Assembly: GCA_002501065.1 (NCBI GenBank)
Contig: DLRK01000076.1
Span: 8,544 to 40,185 of the forward strand
Direction of reading: 5' to 3'
From: Akkermansiaceae bacterium UBA7890
Lineage (GTDB): Bacteria; Verrucomicrobiota; Verrucomicrobiia; Verrucomicrobiales; Akkermansiaceae
DNA: 31,642 nt
Made by a program: the position numbers and the translations under genes. Numbering within the stretch: position 1 is the stretch's first letter; each line of letters begins with the position of its first letter. Shown here piece by piece: positions 1 through 7,871 of this stretch. A model generated the notes under the pieces. The model saw nothing but the letters and a program-made list of their open reading frames with translations. It did not search any database and was not told the origin of the DNA.

Positions 1-1658
1 TCCCCGGCGGCGGAAATGGGTAGATAGATGGTCTGGAGGTAGGTGTCTCCGTGGGGGATGCCCGCTCCGGGAATCTCGATGATGTCGTCGGTCAGCGGTG
101 GGCCGGTCAGCGGCTGGCCGGTCACCGCGCCCGCGGGAAGGTCGGGCGTGGGGCACGGGGTGAACCACAGGTATTTGACGGTTTGACCCGATAGGTTGGT
201 CAAGGTGAGATCGAGACTGAAGGGAGCACCCTCTTCCTCGGGCCATTCGATGGTCTCGGGCCATTTGATCTCGACGCAGCGGGAATCCTGCATGATGTCG
301 ATGTCGCCACCGACACCCTTGTAATCCGGGCCGCCGGTCGTGTAGTCGGGGTCGTAGGGGACCTTGTAGCAGTTGGGGACCTTGGCGGAGACGACCGGGA
401 AGTCGGCGACCCGGGTGCCTTGGATCCCGTGCGGTCCTTGACCCTGGGCGAGGTCGGCGCTCGAGCACCAGATGAGCTTTTCCTGGGTGCCTCCCTCCAT
501 CCCGAAGTCGGTGCCGCCGTAGGTCTCGCCGTGGCCCCAGCTGTTGCCGGACTCGAGGGTGTTGGTGACGGACCAGGTTCCGCCGTTGAGACGGGAGATG
601 AAGACCTTCCCGGCGTGGTTGGCGCTGGCGATAAAGCTTCCTCCCCCCGCCGCGGGCCAGTTCCTCTGGCCGCGTTGGGCGAGGATCATGGTTTGGCCAT
701 CGGCTGAGATCTCGATATCGGCCACCGGGATGTGGATCGCGCCCCAATTAATGGTTCCGGGGGCTTCCCCGGGAACGGTGAGGATCTCGGTGTCGGTGCC
801 GGGGAGGATCGCACCAGTTGCGTCAAGGTCGACACGGCGGATCTTCCCCTCGTTACCTGTGTATCCGGTGTTCCAGACCGCGTAGTAGACCTGCTTGTTG
901 TGGACGGAGATGCCCCAGAGGCGGTCGTTGACGGGAGGCATTCCGGGGGCGCCGGAATCGGGAGTGAGGGGATCGAAGGGAGTGCCGACCGGCGGGCCCC
1001 CACCGGCGGGAATGCGATAGATCAAGCCATCCTCCAGGTTGGTGGCGAAGAACTGGTCGAAGTCGGCATCGTAGGCGACATTGCCGACGCCGGGTCCTGA
1101 GACGAATCCGGCACCGAGGTCAGTGGATTGCTGCGGGAGCACCGAAAAAACGGCGGGCACCCCGGTGATGCGGTCGATCTGGTAGATGGTGCCAGCGGCC
1201 GAGAGGTCGGTGGGCCCGCCGCCGAGGGCGCCGTACTGGCGGTAGAACGCGGCCCCGTAGGCGGCGGGGTAAAGGCCGCCTGCCGCCACGTACATATTGC
1301 CATCGGCATCAATCTCGCTGCCGAAAAGCATGCCCAGGTTCTCGGCCGTCCATGATGGCTCATGGTGGCACGGGGGATTCCACAGGGGGGCGAGTGGGCC
1401 ATTGATGCCGTAGAGGGGCGGGGTGGGATTGCGCAGATCGAGCAGTCCGCAGGTGTAGGCAGAGGATGCGGGAACCGGGTTGCTGAAGCCGTCGAGATCG
1501 GGTCCGATGCAGGTGACGATGGCGATGCCGGGTTGCATGTAAGGGGTTCCCCAGGGCGGAGCGCCGGATGCGGCCGGGGCCAGGGAGAGCAGTGCTGCCG
1601 CCATGGTGGCGATGGTGGCGGAGCGCGAAGATCCTGTGGTTTGTCGAGCGAGTTTCAT
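1..1658 (-). CDS. Secreted propeller-like protein, 3'-truncated by window edge
   Basis: An uninterrupted minus-strand frame runs from an ATG at 1658 to the first base of the window (about 552 codons, no stop), so the C-terminus is missing. The N-terminus (MKLARQTTGSSRS, then a hydrophobic Ala/Leu stretch ending near AAASGAPP) looks like a Sec signal peptide. The middle carries repeated propeller-like motifs such as EIDADGNMYVAAGGLY, GTIYQIDRITGVP, DQFFATNLEDGLIYRI and ADIEISADGQTMILAQRG, which resemble NHL/SMP-30 type blades. After about residue 440 comes a beta-rich segment (SRCVEIKWPE, then LDLTLTNLSGQTVKYLWF) of a kind often seen in secreted Planctomycetes-Verrucomicrobia proteins. No catalytic motif was recognised. 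No Shine-Dalgarno lies before the ATG. The role is unknown; an extracellular binding or adhesion protein is an inference. Confidence 0.8.
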   Translation of the reverse strand, partial: MKLARQTTGSSRSATIATMAAALLSLAPAASGAPPWGTPYMQPGIAIVTCIGPDLDGFSNPVPASSAYTCGLLDLRNPTPPLYGINGPLAPLWNPPCHHEPSWTAENLGMLFGSEIDADGNMYVAAGGLYPAAYGAAFYRQYGALGGGPTDLSAAGTIYQIDRITGVPAVFSVLPQQSTDLGAGFVSGPGVGNVAYDADFDQFFATNLEDGLIYRIPAGGGPPVGTPFDPLTPDSGAPGMPPVNDRLWGISVHNKQVYYAVWNTGYTGNEGKIRRVDLDATGAILPGTDTEILTVPGEAPGTINWGAIHIPVADIEISADGQTMILAQRGQRNWPAAGGGSFIASANHAGKVFISRLNGGTWSVTNTLESGNSWGHGETYGGTDFGMEGGTQEKLIWCSSADLAQGQGPHGIQGTRVADFPVVSAKVPNCYKVPYDPDYTTGGPDYKGVGGDIDIMQDSRCVEIKWPETIEWPEEEGAPFSLDLTLTNLSGQTVKYLWFTPCPTPDLPAGAVTGQPLTGPPLTDDIIEIPGAGIPHGDTYLQTIYLPISAAG

Positions 1659-1700
1659 GGATTTAATTGGGGTTGCTGGGACAGGCGGGTTACCAATTCG

Positions 1701-1717
1701 ATCGACTGGCAGTCGAT
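1701..1717. promoter_or_regulatory. Perfect 7-bp inverted repeat upstream of left-edge gene
   Basis: ATCGACT-GGC-AGTCGAT lies 43-59 bp upstream of the minus-strand start at 1658. Position and symmetry fit an operator or 5'-leader hairpin. No known regulator consensus was recognised. Confidence 0.3.
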
Positions 1718-2005
1718 GCAGCACGGGAGAGAGGGAAGGTTCTGAGCCATGATGCCGGTGGGGAGCAAGGCGCTGAACTAAGCCAGAGGAGGAGCGGAAT
1801 TGCACGCGGAGTGGACTTCATGACACTCTTTATAATAGGGACCGCTTCCGGAGATAATATCATAATATCAGACACGATAATATCAGACACGATGATTTGA
1901 TCGGAGATCGTTGCCCGGGCAGGCCATACTGTTTTTCGTAAAATATAGATTGTGTTCGGGATGAGCACCAAGAGCGGCGGGTGCAGCACGGGAGAGAGGG
2001 AAGGT
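1717..2005. repeat. Pair of perfect 24-bp direct repeats
   Basis: The 24-bp sequence starting TGCAGCACGGG and ending GAGGGAAGGT occurs exactly at 1717-1740 and again at 1982-2005. The copies bracket a 241-bp AT-richer segment. A CATGAT follows each copy a few bases later. This could be a local duplication or the scar of a small insertion. No transposase or attachment-site hallmark is present. Confidence 0.75.
1862..1891. repeat. 15-bp tandem duplication in AT-rich pocket
   Basis: Two head-to-tail copies of ATAATATCAGACACG (1862-1876 and 1877-1891), preceded by a partial ATAATATC copy. They lie in the most AT-rich part of the window, between the two 24-bp direct repeats. Confidence 0.8.
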
Positions 2006-2057
2006 GGCGCTCATGATCAGGACTGCGAAAAGACAGCGCAAACGGGAAACTCAGGCC

Positions 2058-2155
2058 ATCTTTTTGACTGAGCTCAAGTTCGCCTTCCGTGCAGGGAATC
2101 GATGTAAGTCAATAAATGAGAAGCCAGGTTTATCTTTTTGACTGAGTTCGGGTTC
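2058..2155. promoter_or_regulatory. Imperfect 24-bp repeats; first holds an FNR/NNR-like box
   Basis: The segments 2058-2081 and 2132-2155 match at 21 of 24 positions; both begin ATCTTTTTGACTGAG. In the first copy the bases at 2064-2077 read TTGAC-TGAG-CTCAA. This is close to the TTGAT-N4-ATCAA palindrome bound by FNR/NnrR-type regulators. The second copy keeps only the left half. nnrS genes are classically under such regulators, but this site is about 390 bp from the nnrS-like start, so direct control is only inferred. Confidence 0.35.
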
Positions 2156-2367
2156 ATCCCTGTATCGTCAATCCGTGCAAGCCAATGTTCTGGCAAGCGG
2201 TCCGGCCTCAGGCGATGCGGGGACTGACGTTTCGATTCAGTCCCAACCCGGATTTCAATCTGGTGACATTCCGAGGCATGATGCGGCCGTGGCATTCATC
2301 GCTCGGAGCAAACTTCCGGGAATTCGCTTTTCAATCATCATGACGAGTGAGTCACATCTTCGAGAGA

Positions 2368-2391
2368 GGTGCCTGCTGGCAGGCAGGCACC
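2368..2391. promoter_or_regulatory. Strong hairpin, 9-bp arms, upstream of nnrS-like gene
   Basis: GGTGCCTGC, loop TGGCAG, then GCAGGCACC gives a perfect 9-bp stem with a 6-nt loop. It ends 73 bp before the ATG of the nnrS-like gene. No T-tract follows, so a leader hairpin or operator is as likely as a terminator. Confidence 0.45.
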
Positions 2392-2464
2392 GGAAGGCAG
2401 CATCCTCGCGGCATTCGTGGAGACGGGGTGCTAACCGAACTGCCGGACTACCGAACGGAAGATC

Positions 2465-3769
2465 ATGAGCATGAAAGAGGATGCCACCTTGAGGAATGGA
2501 AGCATGGTCCCGCTGAAGAAGCAGACGGACTTTGTGCTCCGGCCTCTGCGTTTGCCGAAGCGGGGTTTCCCGCAACTTTGTGCGGCGGAACCGTTCCGGA
2601 TCTTTTTCCCACTTGCCCTGGTAGTGAGCCTGGTGGCGGTGATGCTCTGGCCGGCGATATCCTGGGAGTGGATTACGTTCACCAAAGTTCTCCCGAAGGA
2701 GGTGCATGGCCGGCTTCTGGTGCAGGGATTCGTGGGTGGATTCGCCTTTGGGTTCCTGGGAACCGCGATGCCGAACGTCCTGGCCTCCCGCAAATTCACG
2801 GGCCTCGAGGTGGTGGTGCTGCTGGTGCTGTATCTGGCAATGATCGGGTGCCATCTCTCGCAGAAACTCTCGTGGGGTGACGGGTTTTTTCTGGCGATGC
2901 TGGTGGTGTTTGGCATGGGGCTCGTCTGGCGTTTTGCAAAGCGGAAGGACCTGCCGCCGCCGGGCTTCGTGCTGGTGGCAGGTGGGCTGTTGTGCGCGAT
3001 GGTCGGAACGGCATTGCTGCTGACTGGCCAGTCTGGCACGGCCGATCCGGCAGGACCGCAACTGGGACGCCTCCTGCTCTATGAAGGTTTTCTGCTGTTG
3101 CCGGTCCTCGGTATCGGGGCCTTTCTCTTCCCGCGCTACTTCGGGATGAAGAGCTCCCATATCTTCCCGGTTCAGCGGATGCCGGCGTCGGGGTGGACGG
3201 GGAAGGCGCTTGTGGCGGCGGCAGCCGGTGCCATTGTGATCGTGTCCTTCGTGATGCAGGCCAGGGGCATGGAACTGGCCGCGGCGTGGATGCGCTTCGT
3301 GGTGTGCGGAGCCTACCTGTCCGTCGAGACCGGGTGGTGGCGCAAGTCGGCCAAGGGTGGGATCATGCCGTGGGGACTGCGCCTGGGGATTCTCTTTACG
3401 ATTGGATCCTACCTGAGTCACGGGGTGCTGCATGCGGGTTTGGCATACTTCACGCCGATGCAGCAGGTGGCGATCTCACACCTGCTCTACGTTGGCGGTT
3501 TCGGACTGCTGGCGCTGATGGTGGGGACGCGGGTCATGCTTGGCCACGCCGGTCAGTCCGCCCTGATGCAGCGCTGGCTGAAACCGGTGGTGTGGATGGT
3601 GGTTCTCGTGATAATCACGGTGCTGACCCGGGTGACGGCGGACTTCATGCCGGAGAGCATGGCATCGCATAGGATCTATGCCGCCTTTTCATGGGTGCTC
3701 GGGGTGCTGGGGTGGGGGGTCTTCCTGCTGCCGTGGGTTCGCGAGCGGAATGAGGAGGAAGAGGGCTGA
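2465..3769 (+). CDS. NnrS-family heme/copper membrane protein
   Basis: The 434-aa product is a multi-pass membrane protein with hallmark NnrS features. AAEPFRIFFPLAL is at about residues 40-52, HGRLLVQGFVGGFAFGFLGT follows near residue 80, and a C-terminal HLLYVGGFGLLALMVGTRV segment leads to LGHAG near residue 360. About a dozen hydrophobic helices are visible, with His residues in several. NnrS proteins are inner-membrane proteins linked to nitric-oxide and nitrosative-stress tolerance and are often regulated with denitrification genes. The start is uncertain: GGAAG lies 3 nt before ATG 2465 and 9 nt before in-frame ATG 2471, and a later ATG also has a purine-rich leader. No nitric-oxide or nitrite reductase genes are nearby. 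Confidence 0.85.
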   Translation: MSMKEDATLRNGSMVPLKKQTDFVLRPLRLPKRGFPQLCAAEPFRIFFPLALVVSLVAVMLWPAISWEWITFTKVLPKEVHGRLLVQGFVGGFAFGFLGTAMPNVLASRKFTGLEVVVLLVLYLAMIGCHLSQKLSWGDGFFLAMLVVFGMGLVWRFAKRKDLPPPGFVLVAGGLLCAMVGTALLLTGQSGTADPAGPQLGRLLLYEGFLLLPVLGIGAFLFPRYFGMKSSHIFPVQRMPASGWTGKALVAAAAGAIVIVSFVMQARGMELAAAWMRFVVCGAYLSVETGWWRKSAKGGIMPWGLRLGILFTIGSYLSHGVLHAGLAYFTPMQQVAISHLLYVGGFGLLALMVGTRVMLGHAGQSALMQRWLKPVVWMVVLVIITVLTRVTADFMPESMASHRIYAAFSWVLGVLGWGVFLLPWVRERNEEEEG

Positions 3770-3964
3770 GGGTGGCAGGGGATGAGACCTCGAACCGTCT
3801 GAAAGGCGAAATTTCTGGCCTTGGCATCGGGACCATCGCTCCGGGGCAGGATTGATCGTGTATTTCCACTCTCGTCTCAGGGCCCTTCTCTTTTTTGTCC
3901 GCCCGGGATTTTTCCAATTACCGAAAGGCAATGAGTAAGGTAGAGATTTGCCCGGGGTAGAACC

Positions 3965-4891
3965 GTGAACAAACCGAAGCCCGACAGTAATCCGATTCTC
4001 TTGCTTCGCCTCGGCACCTTCCTCTGTTTTGCCGGTTGGACCTGGGTTCATTTCTACTGGGAGGGTCCTTATGGTGTTCTCCTCTGGCAGGATGCGACCT
4101 ACGCATTTGCGGAAAGACTCGGCGTCAGCTGGGAATCCTTTGTCGGTTCGGGTGCGGATGATGGCCTGGTCCAGAAATGGATCGCCTGGATTGGCTGGCT
4201 CTATCTTGGTTGCACGATCCTTGCCCTCACGGTGCGCGGGAAATCGCGGATCCAGATGGCAGCTTTGATGGGTGGCAGCGTCCTGCTCGCCATCGTGGCC
4301 TACGCCCGCTACCTCGCCGCCCAGCGCCAACTGCCGATGTTCATTGAGCACGGTGGTCAGATACTCATTCCGGTTCTCCTGGTCATGGCGCTCTCCCTGG
4401 GAGCGCGCCACCGGGTCACCGTTATCACGGCCATCGTCGCCTTCATCACGACCTTTGGCGGGCACGGTTGCTATGCGCTGGGCCTCTGGCCTGTGCCCTC
4501 AGGCTATCATGCCATGACCTCGCTCATTCTTCAGGTTGAGCACGAAACAGCCACCAGTATCCTCCGGGTCACCGGCGTCCTCGACTTCGTGGTCTGCCTC
4601 GGGATCTGCATTCCCTCCCTGCGTCGTGGCTGTGCCCTCTATGCTGCTGCCTGGGGGTTTCTGACCGCCATTGCCCGGCCGGTCGTCGGTATGTCCCTCA
4701 GCCTGAACTATTGGGGTGCAGATCATTTTCTCCACGAAGCAGTGCTCCGGGCCCCGCATTTCCTGATCCCTCTCCATCTCTTTATCCTCTGGCGTCCGCC
4801 GCGGCAGGCTGAAACCCTTGCCTCACCCCCCGATTCCACGCCAGAGTCGGGGGAGGCCGTGAGTGAGCGCCCAGGCGATCCCCACGGTTAA
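3965..4891 (+). CDS. Unrecognised multi-pass membrane protein
   Basis: This 308-aa protein starts at GTG 3965, the first start after the in-frame stop at 3941. It has about seven to eight hydrophobic segments, for example ILLLRLGTFLCFAGWTWVHF near the start, WIAWIGWLYLGCTILAL, MALSLGARHRVTVITAIVAF and LIPLHLFILW near the end. A polar, Pro/Ser-rich tail of about 25 residues follows. The layout loosely resembles DoxX-type or other small quinone-linked membrane proteins, but no diagnostic motif was found and no function is assigned. Conserved-looking Trp and His residues cluster near helix ends, including QVEHETATSILRVTG. It lies 195 bp after the nnrS-like gene, and its end overlaps the earliest possible frame of the phosphatase gene, so co-transcription with the phosphatase is likely. 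Confidence 0.7.
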   Translation: MNKPKPDSNPILLLRLGTFLCFAGWTWVHFYWEGPYGVLLWQDATYAFAERLGVSWESFVGSGADDGLVQKWIAWIGWLYLGCTILALTVRGKSRIQMAALMGGSVLLAIVAYARYLAAQRQLPMFIEHGGQILIPVLLVMALSLGARHRVTVITAIVAFITTFGGHGCYALGLWPVPSGYHAMTSLILQVEHETATSILRVTGVLDFVVCLGICIPSLRRGCALYAAAWGFLTAIARPVVGMSLSLNYWGADHFLHEAVLRAPHFLIPLHLFILWRPPRQAETLASPPDSTPESGEAVSERPGDPHG

Positions 4892-4913
4892 CCGACAAAA
4901 TCAAAAGCTACCC

Positions 4914-6755
4914 ATGAAGCTCCAGAAATGGCTCGTCATCTGTGGCGCCGCGCTTTTTATCGCCGGCGTTGCTGTCTCCCAGCAGAAGAATAAAAGAAAG
5001 AAGGGGCGTGCCGTCCTGGCCATTCCGGAAGTAGCAAAGAAGGATCTCATTTGTTTCGCGCTCTACACCGTGCACGACAAAACCCTCAAGCTCACCGCCC
5101 AGCTCTATCCCCTTGCCGCGGATGACAGCAGGACGGTTCGCCTGGAGATCAAGAAAGGCGATCAATGGGTTGAAGTGGCGAGAACCACTGCTATCGAGCA
5201 GGGCTGGACGGCTCCTTTCCGCGTTGAAAACTGGGATGACTCCAGGGCGCATCACTACCGCGTCGTGCATGGTGCCGGATCCGTCTACAAGGGCCTCATC
5301 CGCAGGAACCCGGTCGACAAGGACGAAATCATCGTGGCGAGTTTCACCGGAAACTCCATCCATCCGGCGCACGGTGGTGATATCTCCCGGCAGGACATCA
5401 TCAATAACGTCAGGAAGATCGACGCCGATGTCCTTTTCTTCTCGGGTGACCAGGTCTACGACCATCACAAGCACTATGCTGCCTGGCTCAAGTTCGGCCG
5501 CGACTTCGGCGAAATCATCAAGGACCGGCCGACCCTCTGCCTGCCTGATGACCATGACGCGGGTCAGCCGAACCTCTGGGGCGAGAGCGGCAAGGTTTCA
5601 ACCCTCGGCGGTGCCTCCGACGGCGGTTACTCCCGGCCCGGGGTCTACGTCCAGGAGGTTGAACGCGCACAGACCAGTCACTTTCCCGATCCCGTCGACC
5701 CCCACAAGATCGGCCAGGGTATCGGGGTCTGGTTCACCAATCTCAACTGGGGCAAGGTCGACTTCGCCATCCTTGAAGACCGCAAGTTCAAGACGGGCCC
5801 GGCCGGCCGGGTTCCCAAGCAGGGGCCGCGCCCGGACCATATCCGCAATCCCGAGTATGATCCTGCCAGCGTCGATGTTGAAGGCGCGGTTCTTCTCGGA
5901 CAACGCCAGCTCAAGTTCCTCGACAAGTGGGCGCAGGACTGGCGGCACGCCGACATGAAGGTGGCCCTTTCGGCGACCATCTTCTGCGGGGGAGCGCACA
6001 TCCATGGCGGTGCCAACGGGCGGCTTCATGCCGACATGGATTCCAACGGCTGGCCCCAGACCGGCCGCCACCGTGCGCTGGCGACTCTCCGCAAGGGCTT
6101 TGCGTTCCACTGTGCCGGGGATCAGCACCTTGCAACCATCTTTCACCACGGTCTCGATGAATACCGCGATGCCATCTGGTCCTTCTGTGTCCCCTCCATC
6201 GCCAACCTCTACCTGCGCTGGTGGGATCCCCTTGAGCCCGGAGTAAACCGTGAACCCGGCGCGCCCGGATACACCGGCGACCACCTTGACGGTTTCCACA
6301 ACAAGGTGACCAACTATGCCGCTGCCAATCCAGTGAAGAAACCTGCCGGGAATGTTCTCAACACGCGCTCAGCCGGATTCGGGATCGTGCGTCTGAATAC
6401 AAGGAAGCGCGAGATCACGATGGAATGCTGGCCGCGTAATGTGGACATCACCGACCCTGCCGCCAGCCAGTATCCCGGCTGGCCCCGCACCATCTCCCAG
6501 TATGACAATTATGCCCCTCCCTCGTGGGGAACACTCGGCGAACTGACCTTTGATGTGGAAGATCCCGTGGTCCAGCTGATCGATGCAACCACCAGGGAGG
6601 TCCTCTACACGGTGCGGGCCAACGGGAAAACGTTCACTGCTGGTGCGCCCAAAGGCAAGGCGTTCATCGTCAGGGCCGGCAAGCACGCACCCGACACTGT
6701 GATCTCACAGAAGGCCCAGGTTGGCAGTGCGCCCCGCACCGTTACCCTCAACTGA
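4914..6755 (+). CDS. Secreted PhoD-like metallophosphatase
   Basis: From ATG 4914 the product is 613 aa and begins with a Sec signal peptide (MKLQKWLVICGAALFIAGVA, then VSQQ). An earlier in-frame GTG at 4863 overlaps the previous gene and would bury the signal, so it is rejected. An N-terminal beta-sandwich-like region (about 45-135) precedes the PhoD catalytic domain. Metal-site motifs are visible: SGDQVYDHH at about 177-185, PDDHDAGQPNLWGE from 211, HIHGGANGRLHADMD at about 365, and AGDQHLATIFHHG around 401-413. PhoD enzymes are calcium/iron phosphatases acting on phosphomonoesters and phosphodiesters outside the cytoplasm. Classical PhoD uses the Tat route, but no twin-Arg motif is seen here. 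The gene is 22 bp downstream of the membrane protein gene. Confidence 0.88.
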   Translation: MKLQKWLVICGAALFIAGVAVSQQKNKRKKGRAVLAIPEVAKKDLICFALYTVHDKTLKLTAQLYPLAADDSRTVRLEIKKGDQWVEVARTTAIEQGWTAPFRVENWDDSRAHHYRVVHGAGSVYKGLIRRNPVDKDEIIVASFTGNSIHPAHGGDISRQDIINNVRKIDADVLFFSGDQVYDHHKHYAAWLKFGRDFGEIIKDRPTLCLPDDHDAGQPNLWGESGKVSTLGGASDGGYSRPGVYVQEVERAQTSHFPDPVDPHKIGQGIGVWFTNLNWGKVDFAILEDRKFKTGPAGRVPKQGPRPDHIRNPEYDPASVDVEGAVLLGQRQLKFLDKWAQDWRHADMKVALSATIFCGGAHIHGGANGRLHADMDSNGWPQTGRHRALATLRKGFAFHCAGDQHLATIFHHGLDEYRDAIWSFCVPSIANLYLRWWDPLEPGVNREPGAPGYTGDHLDGFHNKVTNYAAANPVKKPAGNVLNTRSAGFGIVRLNTRKREITMECWPRNVDITDPAASQYPGWPRTISQYDNYAPPSWGTLGELTFDVEDPVVQLIDATTREVLYTVRANGKTFTAGAPKGKAFIVRAGKHAPDTVISQKAQVGSAPRTVTLN

Positions 6756-6901
6756 CCTTTCCGGGAACCTGGCTCCGGTCTGCCCTTGCGGCGGGAATTC
6801 GAAGTTTATCCGTTCCACCAGTGGCAGCCCCGGGCTCACATGCCCGCCCGTTGCAGTGGTCCTCCACCAGGGCAGAGGCACACCATCCGGACAGCTCACT
6901 T

Positions 6902-7435
6902 CTACTCCGAGGCGTTGGGGTTCCCGGCACTCACAACATTGGTCTTTCCGGGGATCCTGGCGTTTTTCTCGAACTGGGGGAGCAGCCCGGCGGCGAGGGC
7001 TTTTTCCAGCGTAGCCTCGGGCTTTCGATTCCATCTCCGGATGGCCGCCTTGTTGAACAGGTAGATGGTCTTTCCCTGGAACTCCATGGAGGGAGAAGCA
7101 GGTGTCACGACACGATCGGGATAAACCGGGCAGAACTTCTGCGGAAGGAGTTCAACTTCGCCGAGGCCGAGTTTTTCCTCCATGCCCTTGAACTGGGGGA
7201 GAAGTTCGCCCATCACCCTGATATAGTACTTGGGCGACTTGTTCCAGAGCTTCACGCAGGTTTCGCAGCATAAGAATACTTTCTTCCCTTCGAATTCGAC
7301 AAACTCCTCCTCGTCTATCTCGTCCTCTATCATGATGGGGCACATCGTGTTCTGCGAGAACGCCAGGGGGCTGAGACCCAGAGAAATGAGGGAGAGTATG
7401 CTGAGGCAGTTTTCTTTCATCGTTTGGTCAAACAT
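6902..7435 (-). CDS. Exported YHS-like Cys protein with degenerate internal duplication
   Basis: The 177-aa product has a signal peptide (SILSLISLGLSPLAFSQ). An in-frame ATG at 7420 gives a more typical signal-peptide start and may be the true one; neither start has a clear ribosome site. The first half has CP at 32-33, EFEGKKVFLCCETC at 47-60 and W64, the pattern of YHS/TRASH-type metal-binding domains. The second half repeats the layout: CP at 102-103, EFQGKTIYLF at 118-127 and W135, but LFNKA replaces the Cys cluster. Both halves end in LLPQF. A periplasmic metal-binding or metal-chaperone role is inferred. The gene is convergent with the phosphatase gene. Confidence 0.7.
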   Translation of the reverse strand: MFDQTMKENCLSILSLISLGLSPLAFSQNTMCPIMIEDEIDEEEFVEFEGKKVFLCCETCVKLWNKSPKYYIRVMGELLPQFKGMEEKLGLGEVELLPQKFCPVYPDRVVTPASPSMEFQGKTIYLFNKAAIRRWNRKPEATLEKALAAGLLPQFEKNARIPGKTNVVSAGNPNASE

Positions 7436-7513
7436 TGAAGCTGCTGTAAGTATTGACTGACTCTTACGGATTTTACTAGTGCTACATCTACAAACTTCTG
7501 CCGGTGGATAGCG

Positions 7514-7849
7514 GTGATGGATTTTGACGAGTCTCCGCTAAACAAGGCCCAATTTTTCTGGGAGACGAAGGAGAGAGGGGAAAGGCAAGATGATCATTCG
7601 AAGCGAATACTGCCTCTTCTGGCTGGTTTGACGATTCAGTCCGAAGCGCCGGGCGGCTGCCTGATGGAGGCCATCCTGTGGCATGGCGGGGAAGCGGAAA
7701 AGTCGCGGGAAGAGTTCCGGAAAGCGAGTCGTGAGGATCGCATGGGGCTGGTGACGTTCCTGGAAAGTTTCCAGACTGGCGCAGCCAAGAAACCGTTAGT
7801 GCGAGAAGGAGGGATCTGCTATCTTCCGGCGCCGGCGGGGACCCCGTGA
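7514..7849 (+). pseudogene. Remnant of a di-heme oxidoreductase C-terminus
   Basis: This short frame (111 codons) carries in its middle (about 7652-7775) the segment MEAILWHGGEAEKSREEF followed by DRMGLVTFLESF. That closely matches the extreme C-terminus of di-heme thiol oxidoreductase-like (DHOR, two-heme peroxidase-type) proteins, where it follows the 'HDGRA' motif. The upstream heme-binding CxxCH domains are absent; upstream residues of the frame show no family resemblance. It is most simply the 3' relic of a deleted gene. A functional small protein is possible but unlikely. The sequence between 7436 and 7513 shows no further fragments. Confidence 0.55.
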
Positions 7850-7871
7850 CCCGTCCTGAACCCTGAACCTG

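Larger units (their letters stand above)
1659..2464. other. Gene-free repeat-bearing intergenic region
   Basis: This 806-bp stretch separates the divergently transcribed left-edge gene and the nnrS-like gene. I see no convincing coding frame: short frames here have no family resemblance, signal peptide or ribosome site. It contains a 17-bp palindrome, two perfect 24-bp direct repeats, an AT-rich pocket (about 1838-1960) with a 15-bp tandem duplication, two imperfect 24-bp repeats carrying TTGACTGAG, and a 9-bp-arm hairpin. The local base composition is clearly more AT-rich than that of the neighbouring genes. Promoters of both flanking genes must lie here. Confidence 0.7.

Noticed and set aside
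1717..2155. Possible CRISPR or attachment-site reading of the repeats
   Set aside because: Only two copies of each repeat, unequal spacing, and no cas, integrase or tRNA gene nearby.
2138..2166. Sigma-70 promoter TTGACT-N17-TGTATC
   Set aside because: The -35 is good but the -10 matches poorly; not supported without transcript data.
2175..2468. 97-codon plus-strand frame before the nnrS-like gene
   Set aside because: No family resemblance, contains the hairpin and overlaps the nnrS start; composition is not coding-like.
2255..3433. 392-codon minus-strand frame over the nnrS-like gene
   Set aside because: His/Arg/Gln-rich translation typical of antisense to membrane-protein codons; the NnrS motifs are on the plus strand.
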